DNA of 64,000 bases from JAFAXD01 sp963816775 (GCA_963816775.1 CAWFLX010000038.1:1-64000); one strand, 5' to 3'; positions 33,575-42,548 are shown, numbered from the stretch's first letter. Program-made: numbers and translations. Notes: generated from the letters alone by a model not told the origin.

Positions 33575-35911
33575 GTGGACGCAGTCGTCAGCAAATTTGG
33601 TATAGGGCAACCGGTCCGCCGGGTGGAGGATCAGCGTTTCCTCACCGGTCGTGGCCGCTACGTCGACGACATTGATTTGCCGCAGCAGGCGTTCGCGGTG
33701 CTGGTGATGTCGCCGCACGGCCATGCCCGTATCAAGCGCATCGACACCGCGGCGGCCAAGAAGGCCGACGGCGTGCTCGCCGTGCTCACCGCGAAAGACG
33801 TCGCCGACGAAAAGCTGGGCATGCTCATTCCGATCATGCCGGAGGATTTCGGCGCTCCCAAAGGCTATCGCGCGTCCCGCCCGTTGCTTGCGAGCGACAA
33901 GGTGCGCCACGTCGGCGACCGGGTCGCGCTGGTGGTGGCCGAGACCGAGGGGCAGGCCCGCAGCGCCGCCGAACTGGTCGAAGTTGACTACGAGCCGCTG
34001 CCTGCGGTCACCACCATCGAGGAGGCGACCAAGTCGGGCGCCACCACGGTGTGGGACGATAACCCGGGCAACATCGCCTTCGTCATGATGATGGGCAACA
34101 AGGACGCTGCCGACGCGGCGTTCGCCAAGGCCAAGCACGTCACGACGCTCAAGCTTACCAACAACCGCATCTCGGCCAACTCGATCGAGCCGCGCGCCGC
34201 GATCGGTGACTACGCGGCCGACAGCGACGGCTTCACGCTCTACACCACGTCACAGAATCCGCATGGCGTACGCTCGCAGCTGGCGGGCCAGATCTTCCGC
34301 ATCCCGGAGACGAAGCTGCGCGTTGTGGCGCCGGACGTCGGTGGCGGGTTTGGCATGAAAGGCGGCCCCTATCCGGAAGACGCGCTGGTGTTGATGGCAT
34401 CGCGCCGGATCGGCCGGCCGGTGAAATGGACATCGACCCGCGCCGAAGCCTTGCAGGGTGATGCGCACGGGCGCGATCAGGTCGTGACCGGCGAGCTTGC
34501 GTTCGATGAGAACAACAAGATCATCGGCATCCGCGCGCAATCCATGCACGCGGTCGGCTCGCACGTCACCGGCGCCGCCTTCGCGACCAGCATGTTCTCG
34601 GTCAAACTCCTGTCCGGCGTCTATGACGTTCCGGCAGGCGTCATCTTCGCCAAGGCCGTGCTCACCCACACATCGCCGATGGCGCCCTATCGCGGCGCCG
34701 GCCGGCCGGAAGCGACCTATCTGGTCGAACGGCTGATCGACAAAGCGGCGGCCGAGCTCAAGGTCGATCCGATCGAGCTGCGCCGCAAGAACTTCGTCCC
34801 GGCCACCAAGATGCCCTACACCAACACGTCAGGCGTGGTCTACGACAGCGGCGACTTTGCCAAGGTCACGGAGGAGTGTCTCAAGCTGGCCGATCACAAG
34901 GGATTTGCGCAACGCCGTAAGGAGTCCAAGAGCAACGGTAAGCTGCGCGGCTTCGGCCTCGCCTACTTCCTGGAAGAAGCCGCGATCTTCAACGAGCGCA
35001 TGGATCTGCGCTTCGATCCGAGCGGCCAAGTCACGATCCTGGCCGGCACGCATTCACACGGCCAGGGCCATGCCACGGTGTATTCGCAGATGGTGGCGGA
35101 ATGGCTCGGCGTGCCGTTTGAGAACATCCGCTTCATTCAGGGCGATACCAACGAGGTGCCAATCGGGCGCGGTACCTACGGCTCGCGCAGCATGATGGTC
35201 GGCGGCAACGCGCTGCGGCGCGCGGCCGACCAGATCGTCGAGAAGGCGAAGCCGATGGCGGCACGCATGCTGGAAGCCTCGGTCGGCGACATCGAGTTCA
35301 AGGACGGCAAGTTCGGCATTGTCGGCACCGACCGCGCGATCCCGCTCACCGATGTGGCCAAGGCGTTTTATGCGCCGATGTTCCTGCCGCCTCAGTTCGG
35401 CGTCGGCCTCGAGGCCGCGGGTACCTTCGCGGCCGAGCCGCCTTGCTATCCCAACGGGTGCCATACGTGCGAGGTCGAGGTCGATCCCGACACCGGCGTG
35501 GTCACGGTCGTGCGCTACACCGCGGTCGATGACGTCGGTCACGTGATGAACCACCTGCTGGCCGAGGGCCAGGTGCACGGCGGCGTCGGGCAGGGTCTTG
35601 GTCAGGCGCTGATGGAACAGATCGTCTACGACCCGGCCGGCCAGCTCCTCACCGGCAGCTTCCAGGACTACGCCATGCCGCGTGCCGACGATCTTCCCGA
35701 CATTGCGGGCGATCTCGTCGAGGTACCGTCGACCACGAACCCGCTCGGTATCAAGGGTTGCGGCGAAGCGGGCGCGACCGGCGCGCCGCCCGCCATCATG
35801 GCGGCCCTGCTCGACGTGTTGCGGCCTTACGGGATCACAGAGTTCGACATGCCCGCTACGCCGGCCAAAGTATGGGCGGCGCTGCACAAGGCAGGCGCGA
35901 AGGCAGCTTGA
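33575..35911 (+). CDS. Molybdenum hydroxylase large subunit (CoxL/aldehyde oxidase family), orphan
   Basis: 778 residues. It begins with GQPVRRVEDQRFLTGRGRYVDD, the large-subunit signature. It has DVGGGFGMKGG and the active-site loop PYRGAGRPEA (form II CoxL-like AYRGAGR, not the AYRCSFR of true CO dehydrogenase). The catalytic Glu731 is in KGCGEAGATG. It binds molybdopterin cytosine dinucleotide and hydroxylates aldehydes or N-heterocycles. The expected FAD and 2Fe-2S subunits are not adjacent, so they must be encoded elsewhere. Start is a GTG after AGGGGGA. Confidence 0.88.
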   Translation: MDAVVSKFGIGQPVRRVEDQRFLTGRGRYVDDIDLPQQAFAVLVMSPHGHARIKRIDTAAAKKADGVLAVLTAKDVADEKLGMLIPIMPEDFGAPKGYRASRPLLASDKVRHVGDRVALVVAETEGQARSAAELVEVDYEPLPAVTTIEEATKSGATTVWDDNPGNIAFVMMMGNKDAADAAFAKAKHVTTLKLTNNRISANSIEPRAAIGDYAADSDGFTLYTTSQNPHGVRSQLAGQIFRIPETKLRVVAPDVGGGFGMKGGPYPEDALVLMASRRIGRPVKWTSTRAEALQGDAHGRDQVVTGELAFDENNKIIGIRAQSMHAVGSHVTGAAFATSMFSVKLLSGVYDVPAGVIFAKAVLTHTSPMAPYRGAGRPEATYLVERLIDKAAAELKVDPIELRRKNFVPATKMPYTNTSGVVYDSGDFAKVTEECLKLADHKGFAQRRKESKSNGKLRGFGLAYFLEEAAIFNERMDLRFDPSGQVTILAGTHSHGQGHATVYSQMVAEWLGVPFENIRFIQGDTNEVPIGRGTYGSRSMMVGGNALRRAADQIVEKAKPMAARMLEASVGDIEFKDGKFGIVGTDRAIPLTDVAKAFYAPMFLPPQFGVGLEAAGTFAAEPPCYPNGCHTCEVEVDPDTGVVTVVRYTAVDDVGHVMNHLLAEGQVHGGVGQGLGQALMEQIVYDPAGQLLTGSFQDYAMPRADDLPDIAGDLVEVPSTTNPLGIKGCGEAGATGAPPAIMAALLDVLRPYGITEFDMPATPAKVWAALHKAGAKAA

Positions 35912-35927
35912 TGGCGCGGCGACTGGT

Positions 35928-37328
35928 TCACTTCGCGGCTGAGCCGGCGAGCGCCTTCACCAGCCGGTAGAGGAATTCCTTGCTGTCGTAGACTTGCTTG
36001 ACACCGACGTGCTCGTTGCGGCCGTGCACGCCGCTGTTTGCGCCCTCGCTGAACAGGCCGGAGACCCCATAAGCCGGGATGCCCGCGTTGCGCAGCCAGC
36101 GGCTGTCGGTGTACCCGCCCGACATGATCGGGATCACCGGCACCCCCGGCCACATCTCGCCGGCGATACGTTCCACCGCCTGCATCACGTCGGGATTGAT
36201 CGGCGACGGCGGGCTCTCGACCGCCTGGCCGAGCGGCGTCACCGCAACCTTCGGATCGTTGATGGCGCGGTTGAGCGCGGCCTCGACCTCGCCCGGCGGC
36301 TGGCCCGGCATCAGGCGGCAGTTGACGGTCGCGCGCGCCGTCTGCGGCAGTGCGTTCTCGGCTTCGCCGGCGTTGAGCATGGTTGCGACGCAGGTTGTGC
36401 GCAGGAGCGCGTTGTTGGTTGGACTACGCGTAAGCGCGGCGAGCGAACCGTCGTCGGTCTTGCCTGCCAGCAGCGCCGTGATCGCCGCGGCAACATCAGG
36501 CCGCTCGGCCGCCGCAACGCGTTCGAAATAGGCGCGCGTAACCGCATTCAGGCTGATCGGAAATTCGAACTGCGCGAGACGCGTAAGCGCCTGCGCAAGC
36601 CGGTAGATCGCGTTCTCCGGGCGCGGCGCCGCGCTGTGGCCGCCGGGGTCGGTCACCTCCAAGCGATAGCTCTGATAGACCTTCTCGGCCAGTTGAATGG
36701 ACATCCGCACGGGCCGGCCGTCCCGCAGCGAGCCCCCGCCGCCCTCGTTGATGGCGAGTTCCGCGTCGATCAGCGCGCGATGATTTTGCAACAGCCAATG
36801 CGCGCCGTCGTGCGGGGAGTCGGACAGCTCCTCGTCGGCGGTCAACGCCACGATGATATCCCGGTCGGGACGAAACCCTTCCTTGACGTACTCGATCAGG
36901 TTGGCGACGAACGCCGCCGCCATCGCCTTGTCGTCGATCACCCCGCGCGCCCGAAACTCACCATCGACCTCCTGCAGCTTGAATGGATCGAACTCCCAAT
37001 CTTCGCGCTTGGCCTCGACTACATCGATGTGCGCGATCAGAAGGATCGGACGGCGCGCACCAGTGCCGCGAAGGCGCGCCACCAGGTTGCCCTTACGTGG
37101 ACCCGAGGAGAGCACCTGCGTGTCGGCGAGACCGGCGGCTCGCAAACGAGCCGCCATGGCCTCGGCGGCCTTGGTTGTGTCACCGATCGAGTCGGTCGTA
37201 TTGATCTCTACCAGTTCCTGGTAGATCTCGCGAAACGCGCGCTGCTGTGGGGACAGTTCGGCGGCCTGACCGACAGTCGAAAGCAGAAGCAATGCGGCCG
37301 GTGCGACAAGCGACTTCAAGGCCACCAT
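35928..37328 (-). CDS. Secreted M20 family metallopeptidase
   Basis: 466 residues with a signal peptide (about 1-22, LVAPAALLLLSTVGQAA). M20 features are LLIAHIDVVEAKREDWEFDPF (metal His and Asp), TADEELSDS with catalytic Glu, the INEGGGG metal region, a dimerisation lid, and HGRNEHVGV with the C-terminal His. It probably cleaves small peptides or acylated amino acids in the periplasm. It is convergent with the molybdenum hydroxylase gene, 16 bases apart. Confidence 0.88.
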   Translation of the reverse strand: MVALKSLVAPAALLLLSTVGQAAELSPQQRAFREIYQELVEINTTDSIGDTTKAAEAMAARLRAAGLADTQVLSSGPRKGNLVARLRGTGARRPILLIAHIDVVEAKREDWEFDPFKLQEVDGEFRARGVIDDKAMAAAFVANLIEYVKEGFRPDRDIIVALTADEELSDSPHDGAHWLLQNHRALIDAELAINEGGGGSLRDGRPVRMSIQLAEKVYQSYRLEVTDPGGHSAAPRPENAIYRLAQALTRLAQFEFPISLNAVTRAYFERVAAAERPDVAAAITALLAGKTDDGSLAALTRSPTNNALLRTTCVATMLNAGEAENALPQTARATVNCRLMPGQPPGEVEAALNRAINDPKVAVTPLGQAVESPPSPINPDVMQAVERIAGEMWPGVPVIPIMSGGYTDSRWLRNAGIPAYGVSGLFSEGANSGVHGRNEHVGVKQVYDSKEFLYRLVKALAGSAAK

Positions 37329-37356
37329 GAGCCAAGGTCCTCAGCGTTGCGGGCGG

Positions 37357-37668
37357 TTACTTCTTGTCAAGCATGAGCTGTCCGCGCGAGCGGATCAACG
37401 ACGTGGCGCCTTCGGCGAGCAGTGCCAGCGCCCAGGGCAGCAACACCTCGACCTGGACGTGGTCGTCGGCGACCGTGATGGTGCCGGAGGTCTGCTGGGT
37501 CAGCACACTCGCCCGAAATGCCAGGCTGTCGCCGCTCCAGACCTCCTCTTGTACGTTCAGCACGTTCCCGAAATGGCTGCGCACGGACCCGAGGCCGGCT
37601 TCGAGCCGACGCCGCGCTTCCGCCTTGCCGAGGTGATGCGGGATTGAAACGATGACGGGTTTGGACAT
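37357..37668 (-). CDS. Polyhydroxyalkanoic acid system family protein
   Basis: 103 residues matching the PHA-granule-region family: SKPVIVSIPHHLGKAEARRRL at the start and DDHVQVEVLLPWALALLAE near the end. Members are found beside PHA genes in many proteobacteria and are thought to associate with granules; the mechanism is not known. It starts 29 bases before the M20 gene on the same strand and is divergent from the luciferase-like gene. It adds to phaZ as evidence of PHA storage. Confidence 0.8.
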   Translation of the reverse strand: MSKPVIVSIPHHLGKAEARRRLEAGLGSVRSHFGNVLNVQEEVWSGDSLAFRASVLTQQTSGTITVADDHVQVEVLLPWALALLAEGATSLIRSRGQLMLDKK

Positions 37669-37780
37669 GGCTGGTTTGCTTTCTCCACCTACCAGAACGA
37701 AAAGGTAGGAAGCCTGTAGCGAATGCGCTAGCGTTTTCCGCCCTCATCGCCACGATCAGCACTTACCTCAGGGATTATAC

Positions 37781-38983
37781 ATGCAGGTTTTTGTCTTCGA
37801 TCTCCTGCCTTACGGCGCTTATCTCGATGACCTCGAACACGGCAAGGCGCTACCCTACCCGCTAGGCAAAGATTATTTCGATCCTAAAATCGCGGTGAGG
37901 ACCTACGCGGAGCATCTTGACGCTTGGGAGGAGCTTGACCGGCTCGGATACGACGGCGTCGGCTTCAATGAGCATCACACATCGCCCTATGGGTTGATGA
38001 ACTCGCCCAACCTGATGGCAGCCGCAGCCGCGCAACGCACCAAGAAGCTTAAGTTGCTGATCTACGGCAACCTCATTCCGCTGCACAGTCCGCTGCGGCT
38101 TGCCGAAGAGCTCGCCATGCTCGACTGCCTGTCGAACGGCCGGCTGATCTCCGGAATCGCGCGCGGCATTCCGCGCGAGTATCAGGTGCACAACGTCCCG
38201 TTGTCGGAATCGCGCGCGCGTTTTGAGGAAGCTTACGAGATCATGGTGCGCGCTTGGACCGAGGATGTGTTCTCATACGACGGCAAGTTCTGGTCGTATA
38301 AGGACGTGGCCATGTGGCCGCGGCCCGTGCAGCAGCCGCACCCGCCGATCTGGACCCCGATCACCGGAAGTAAAGAGTTGATCGAATGGGCGGCCAAACA
38401 CAACGTTCCGATCACGCCCGGCGAAAGCCGGGTGCATGGCCTGCAGCACGACATCATCCGTTACTACGCGAAGTGCCTGGCACAGAGCGGCCATCGCATT
38501 ACGCCGAAGCACCTGAGCATCGCCGGCGCGGCCTATATCGCCGACAGCAAGGCACAGGCCGTCAAGGAGGCGGGCCCGTACTATCTCTACTTCAACCGCT
38601 CGCTGTTCAGCCACGGCAACGTGACCGAGACCAATATCCAACGGACCCTCGGCTACGTCAGTAATTCATCGCTTGATTACGTTAGCCCGGAGAATATGCG
38701 GGAAGCACAACGCCTGCGCGAGGATTTCCGCAACCTGACCATGGAAGACGTCGCACGCCGCGCTGAGACCATGCCCTGGGGCACGGCCGACGAAGTGCGC
38801 GACCGCATCATTGCGGCCGTCGATCGCACCGGCGCCGACGTCGTGCATCTGCGCATGAACACCGGCGCCATGCCGCATGACATGTTCATGAACCAGATCA
38901 GACTGTTCGCCGAGAAGGTGTTGCCCGCGCTGCAGGCGCATCAGGTCAAGGTGGTTCCGGCCGCCGCGGAAGTTACGGCCTAA
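37781..38983 (+). CDS. LLM class flavin-dependent oxidoreductase (bacterial luciferase-like)
   Basis: 400 residues of the luciferase-like TIM barrel: GYDGVGFNEHHTSPYG near the N-terminus, LIYGNLIPLHSPLRLAEELAMLD-type strand, and GRLISGIARGIPREY as the flavin-binding segment. Such enzymes use reduced FMN from a separate reductase to oxygenate organic substrates. No reductase gene is adjacent. It precedes a mosaic of palindromic repeats. A second, different luciferase-like gene lies at 45420. Confidence 0.85.
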   Translation: MQVFVFDLLPYGAYLDDLEHGKALPYPLGKDYFDPKIAVRTYAEHLDAWEELDRLGYDGVGFNEHHTSPYGLMNSPNLMAAAAAQRTKKLKLLIYGNLIPLHSPLRLAEELAMLDCLSNGRLISGIARGIPREYQVHNVPLSESRARFEEAYEIMVRAWTEDVFSYDGKFWSYKDVAMWPRPVQQPHPPIWTPITGSKELIEWAAKHNVPITPGESRVHGLQHDIIRYYAKCLAQSGHRITPKHLSIAGAAYIADSKAQAVKEAGPYYLYFNRSLFSHGNVTETNIQRTLGYVSNSSLDYVSPENMREAQRLREDFRNLTMEDVARRAETMPWGTADEVRDRIIAAVDRTGADVVHLRMNTGAMPHDMFMNQIRLFAEKVLPALQAHQVKVVPAAAEVTA

Positions 38984-39070
38984 GTCGCCCGCGACATTCT
39001 GGTCCAACGCCAGGCCCGCTTGCGTCCTCGTGCAGCACTGTGCGGGCCGCCTATATCCAATATAACGCTA

Positions 39071-39142
39071 GTGCCGCCGATTTGAAGTTCCTGCATCACC
39101 TGCCGCAAGCTTGTTCAGGAACTTCAAATCGATAAGCGGCAC
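39071..39142. repeat. Intergenic palindrome A in the 38984-39361 mosaic
   Basis: The 378 bases between the luciferase-like gene and the MBL gene hold no gene but four adjacent palindromes. This first one has outer arms GTGCCGC (39071-39077) and GCGGCAC (39136-39142) and an inner exact 15-bp pair, GATTTGAAGTTCCTG (39079-39093) with CAGGAACTTCAAATC (39116-39130). Confidence 0.65.
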
Positions 39143-39190
39143 GCGCGCGACCGGCAAAAGTGGTCCCCGGTTTTGCGTCCGGTCGCGCGC
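39143..39190. repeat. Intergenic palindrome B, RIME-like
   Basis: Exact 12-bp arms GCGCGCGACCGG and CCGGTCGCGCGC enclose a core reading CAAAAGTGGTCCCCGGTTTTG. The core matches in reverse orientation the element at the pobA 3' end (17976-18024), so the two belong to one dispersed family although their arms differ. Confidence 0.65.
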
Positions 39191-39204
39191 TAACTATAGG
39201 TGGT

Positions 39205-39249
39205 GCATGATCTTTTCGGCGAACTGACGGCCACTTCGCCGGATCATGC
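39205..39249. repeat. Intergenic palindrome C, GCATGATC type
   Basis: GCATGATC (39205-39212) pairs with GATCATGC (39242-39249), and inside it CGGCGAA (39217-39223) pairs with TTCGCCG (39235-39241). GCATGATC-ended palindromes of this length are common between Rhizobiales genes. Confidence 0.6.
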
Positions 39250-39264
39250 GCGATCATATGCTTG

Positions 39265-39341
39265 CTAGTGCCCCTTTGTTTCCGAAGTTCGTTGTCAGAG
39301 TGTGCGGCGATGTATCACGAACTTCGGAAGCGGGACACTAG
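39265..39341. repeat. Intergenic palindrome D with CTAGTG ends
   Basis: Ends CTAGTG and CACTAG enclose an exact 13-bp pair, TTCCGAAGTTCGT (39280-39292) with ACGAACTTCGGAA (39317-39329). The inner GAAGTTC motif is shared with palindrome A. The element ends only 21 bases before the start codon of the MBL-fold gene, so it lies in that gene's leader or promoter. Confidence 0.65.
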
Positions 39342-39361
39342 TGAATGCGGCGGAGGCGTTC

Positions 39362-40096
39362 ATGGATGCTCAAATCGACGAAATCGGCGACGGTATTTTC
39401 CGGTTTTCACTTTACGTCCCGGAAATCGCCCCACCGGCGGGTTTCACGTTCAATCATTTCCTGATCAAGGGCGATGAACCGCTGCTGTTTCATTGCGGCA
39501 AGCGCAAAATGTTTGCATCGCTGGCGCCGGCCGTCGCCAAGGTGTTGCCGCTCGATGAGCTTCGGTGGATCGCCTTCGGGCATTTCGAGGCCGACGAATG
39601 TGGCGCCATGAACGAATGGCTGGCGGTCGCGCCGCGCGCCGAGCTGGCCCATGGCATGCTGGCCTGTCGCCTCTCGGTCGCCGACATGGCCGATCGGCCA
39701 CCACGCATGCTGACCGACGGCGAGGTCGTGGATATCGGCGGGCGGCGCGTGCGCTACATCGATACCCCGCACGTGCCGCACGGCTGGGACGCGGGGGTGA
39801 TCTTCGAGGAGACGACGCGCACGTTGTTTGCAGGCGATCTGTTTGCGCACTACGGGCGCGGCCCCGCGCTCACTCGATCGGAGATTGTCGGACCAGCGAC
39901 CGCGTCAGACGACATCAATATGGCGACCGCGCTGGGGCCAACAACGGCACCGACCATCCGCCGTTTGGCAAGCCTCGAGCCGGCCATGCTCGCCGTCATG
40001 CACGGTTCCTCGTTCGAGGGCGATGGCGGAGCGCAATTGCGCGCGCTCGCTGACTTCTATGACGGCCGGTTGCGCGCGGCCATGAGCGCGGGATGA
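39362..40096 (+). CDS. Oxygen-binding diiron MBL-fold (ODP-type) protein
   Basis: 244 residues. The flavodiiron-like metal set is nearly complete: His74, Glu76, Asp78 in GHFEADECG, His140 in VPHGWDAG, Asp159 in FAGDLF and His214 in MHGSS. The position that is usually His after Asp78 is Glu79, as in the stand-alone ODP subfamily. No flavodoxin domain follows. Such proteins bind O2 or NO at the diiron site. Start at 39362 has GGAGG before it. The stop overlaps the ATG of the RegB-type kinase (ATGA), so both are made together. Confidence 0.8.
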   Translation: MDAQIDEIGDGIFRFSLYVPEIAPPAGFTFNHFLIKGDEPLLFHCGKRKMFASLAPAVAKVLPLDELRWIAFGHFEADECGAMNEWLAVAPRAELAHGMLACRLSVADMADRPPRMLTDGEVVDIGGRRVRYIDTPHVPHGWDAGVIFEETTRTLFAGDLFAHYGRGPALTRSEIVGPATASDDINMATALGPTTAPTIRRLASLEPAMLAVMHGSSFEGDGGAQLRALADFYDGRLRAAMSAG

Positions 40097-41400
40097 CGGC
40101 GCTTCAACATCACCCTCGCCGCAGCGTCCGGCTCGACACGCTGGTGCGGCTGCGTTGGCTCGCGATCTTCGGCCAAATCGCCGCGTTGCTGGTGGTCACG
40201 GACGGGCTCGATTTTCAGTTGCCGTTCTGGCGGTGCCTCGCGGTGGTCGGCGCTTACGCGGCCTTCAATCTGTTCCTGCGTCTGCGCTTTCGCGGCAATG
40301 AACGGCTCGCGCCCGAACGTGCAGCCTGGCTCCTGGCGGTCGACATCGCCGAGCTCGCGATGCTGCTTGCGCTCACGGGAGGATTGGAAAATCCGTTTGC
40401 ATTCCTGTTTCTCGGGCCGGTGCTGATCTCGGCCACGGCGCTGCCGCCGCGCATGACGCTGATGCTCGCCGCCTTCGCGGTCTCGTGCGCGACCGTGCTC
40501 GTGTTCGTACACTATCCGCTGCCGTGGTCGAGCGATGATCCTTTGGAATTGCCGCCGATTTACATGTTGGGCGTATGGCTCTCGATTCTGCTCGCGATCG
40601 GCTACATCTCAATCTACGCGTGGCAGATCACCGAGGAAGCGCGCCAGCTCGCCGACGCGCTGGTCGCCACCGAACTGGTGCTCGCGCGCGAGCAACATCT
40701 CTCGCAACTCGACGGCCTCGCTGCGGCCGCGGCGCACGAGCTCGGGACCCCATTGTCTACAATCGCACTGGTCAGCAAGGAGCTCGAACTGGCACTGGCC
40801 GGCACTTCCGAGCATGCGGACGATGCGCGCCTCCTGCGTGAGCAGGCTCAGCGCTGCCGCGAGATCCTCGCCAAGCTGACGGCGCTGCCGGCTCCCGGCG
40901 AGCCGTTCGAGCGCATGAAGCTTTCGGCACTGATCGAGGACGTGGTGTCGCCGCATCGCAATTTTGGGATCGCCATCGACGTGCATCAGACACAGGACGC
41001 GCACGACGAGCCGGTCGTGGCCCGCAATCCGGCGATCCTGTACGGTCTCGGCAACTTGCTGGAGAATGCGGTGGATTTCGCGCACGAGCGGGTCGACGTA
41101 ACGGCGGCGTGGAGCGAGGACACCGTAACGGTGACGATCATCGACGACGGCCCCGGATTTCCGCCCGAAATCATCGGGCGTATCGGGGAGCCTTACGTGA
41201 AAGGGCACCGGCCGCAGCGGATGCAGGCCGCGAGCCAAAGCGCCGGCCTCGGCCTCGGGTTTTTTATCGCCAAGACGCTACTCGATCGCTCGGGCGGCCA
41301 GCTGGCCATTGAAAATCGCGCTTTTCCGCAACGCGGCGCGGTCATTCGCGTGACTTGGCCGCGGGCAGACTTCGAGCGCCCATTGTCCGAAGCGGCTTGA
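40093..41400 (+). CDS. regB: Redox-sensing histidine kinase RegB/ActS (PrrB)
   Basis: 435 residues with six membrane helices in 20-180. The quinone-site heptad-like GGLENPF is at 96-102. The H-box has His215 in AAAHELGTPLS, the redox-active Cys equivalent is Cys255 in QRCREIL, the N-box is NLLENAVDFA, and the G-boxes are DDGPGF and GLGLGFFIAK. It senses the quinone pool and redox state, and phosphorylates the RegA/ActR regulator that follows. In related species the pair controls respiration, CO2 and N2 fixation and H2 use. It is co-translated with an O2-binding MBL protein. Confidence 0.93.
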   Translation: MTALQHHPRRSVRLDTLVRLRWLAIFGQIAALLVVTDGLDFQLPFWRCLAVVGAYAAFNLFLRLRFRGNERLAPERAAWLLAVDIAELAMLLALTGGLENPFAFLFLGPVLISATALPPRMTLMLAAFAVSCATVLVFVHYPLPWSSDDPLELPPIYMLGVWLSILLAIGYISIYAWQITEEARQLADALVATELVLAREQHLSQLDGLAAAAAHELGTPLSTIALVSKELELALAGTSEHADDARLLREQAQRCREILAKLTALPAPGEPFERMKLSALIEDVVSPHRNFGIAIDVHQTQDAHDEPVVARNPAILYGLGNLLENAVDFAHERVDVTAAWSEDTVTVTIIDDGPGFPPEIIGRIGEPYVKGHRPQRMQAASQSAGLGLGFFIAKTLLDRSGGQLAIENRAFPQRGAVIRVTWPRADFERPLSEAA

Positions 41401-41506
41401 AATACCGGACCCAATTCGAAAGCATTACCGTGGGGCGTCTTGATGCGGCCGTTTCCACGCATACCTATAATGCAGGAAGGTCTTGCTCGCGAAAGTTGCA
41501 ATCTCC

Positions 41507-42052
41507 ATGAATACACCGGCGCCGACGGCAGATCGATCTCTGCTGATCGTGGAAGATGACAAGTTGTTCCTGCAGCGGCTGGCCCGCGCAATGGAAACGC
41601 GCGGGTTTACGGTGCGTACCGCCGAGAGCGTGAGCGAAGGTCTGCATCAGGTCGAAGCGTCGGCGCCAGCTTACGCGGTTGTCGATATGCGGCTGGGCGA
41701 CGGCAACGGGCTCGACGTGATCTCGGCGCTCAAGAAGCGCCGGCCCGAGGCGCGCGGGATTGTGCTGACCGGCTATGGCAACATCGTCACTGCGGTGACT
41801 GCGGTGAAGCTCGGCGCAGTGGACTATCTGTCCAAGCCCGCCGATGCGGATGAGGTTGCGGCCGCCTTGCTGGCGACCGCCGAAGGCAAGCCGGAACCGC
41901 CGGAAAACCCGATGTCGGCTGATCGGGTGCGCTGGGAGCACATCCAGCGAATCTATGAACTTTGCGGGCGCAACGTGTCGGAGACCGCGCGGCGGCTCAA
42001 CATGCATCGACGCACGCTGCAACGCATCCTCGCCAAACGCGCGCCCAAATAA
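41507..42052 (+). CDS. regA: Response regulator RegA/ActR (PrrA)
   Basis: 181 residues. Receiver domain: LLIVEDDKLF, phospho-acceptor Asp60 in VVDMRLGDGNG, Thr88 in LTGYG and Lys110 in LSKPAD. After a Pro-rich linker (EGKPEPPENP) comes a Fis-type HTH, SETARRLNMHRRTLQRILAK, nearly invariant in RegA proteins. It is the partner of the upstream kinase. The ATG at 41507 is chosen; a TTG at 41483 follows an AGGAAGG too closely to be good. The 106-base gap to regB may hold its own promoter. Confidence 0.94.
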   Translation: MNTPAPTADRSLLIVEDDKLFLQRLARAMETRGFTVRTAESVSEGLHQVEASAPAYAVVDMRLGDGNGLDVISALKKRRPEARGIVLTGYGNIVTAVTAVKLGAVDYLSKPADADEVAAALLATAEGKPEPPENPMSADRVRWEHIQRIYELCGRNVSETARRLNMHRRTLQRILAKRAPK

Positions 42053-42066
42053 TCCAAACTGCTGCG

Positions 42067-42504
42067 TCAGAATTCCGGCCGCGTCGCGCGCCCGTCGGCG
42101 GTGGGTTGCACCGTCACGTTCTGGCTCTTCTTCACGTCCGGCAAGGTCACGATCACGTCCACGCCTTCGAGGCGCACCTTGATCGGCTTGAGCCGGTAGC
42201 GCGGGTTGCCGTGGTGACGCCCGGTCCGGATGTCGAATTCAAATCCGTGCCAGGGACAGACCACATTGATCTTGGTCTTGGAGAATTCCAGACCCTTGCT
42301 GGTCCGATCGTCAGCGATCACTTCCTCGACCTTGGCGATGATCTTTCCCTGACAGGCCGGTCCGCCCATGTGAGGGCAAACGTTCTCATACGCGAAGAAT
42401 TCGCCGCCGAGCTTGAATACACCGACCTCGACACCGTCCGATTCGATCAACTTGCGACCAGGGTCGGCGAACGTGGTGGCCGGCCCAACATTGATCTCAC
42501 GCAT
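42067..42504 (-). CDS. Rieske 2Fe-2S ferredoxin-like protein
   Basis: 145 residues. The two Rieske ligand boxes are CPHMGG and CPWHGFEFD, giving two Cys and two His for the cluster. The spacing between boxes is enlarged by an insertion rich in Lys/Glu (KVEEVIADDRTSKGLEFSK), seen in Rieske proteins of ring-hydroxylating systems. Start at 42504 gives MREINVG. It probably passes electrons to a partner oxygenase. It lies downstream of the amidohydrolase and the hypothetical gene on the same strand, convergent with regA. Confidence 0.82.
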   Translation of the reverse strand: MREINVGPATTFADPGRKLIESDGVEVGVFKLGGEFFAYENVCPHMGGPACQGKIIAKVEEVIADDRTSKGLEFSKTKINVVCPWHGFEFDIRTGRHHGNPRYRLKPIKVRLEGVDVIVTLPDVKKSQNVTVQPTADGRATRPEF

Positions 42505-42548
42505 GTATCTCTCCGGTGACTGCTTCTGAATGACGAACGTCGTGGCCG

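Noticed and set aside
33575..35911. True aerobic CO dehydrogenase (coxL form I)
   Set aside because: The active-site loop is AYRGAGR-like rather than AYRCSFR and the small subunits are missing.
39071..39341. CRISPR-like array
   Set aside because: The units are four different palindromes without a common repeat length or spacers, and no cas gene is near.
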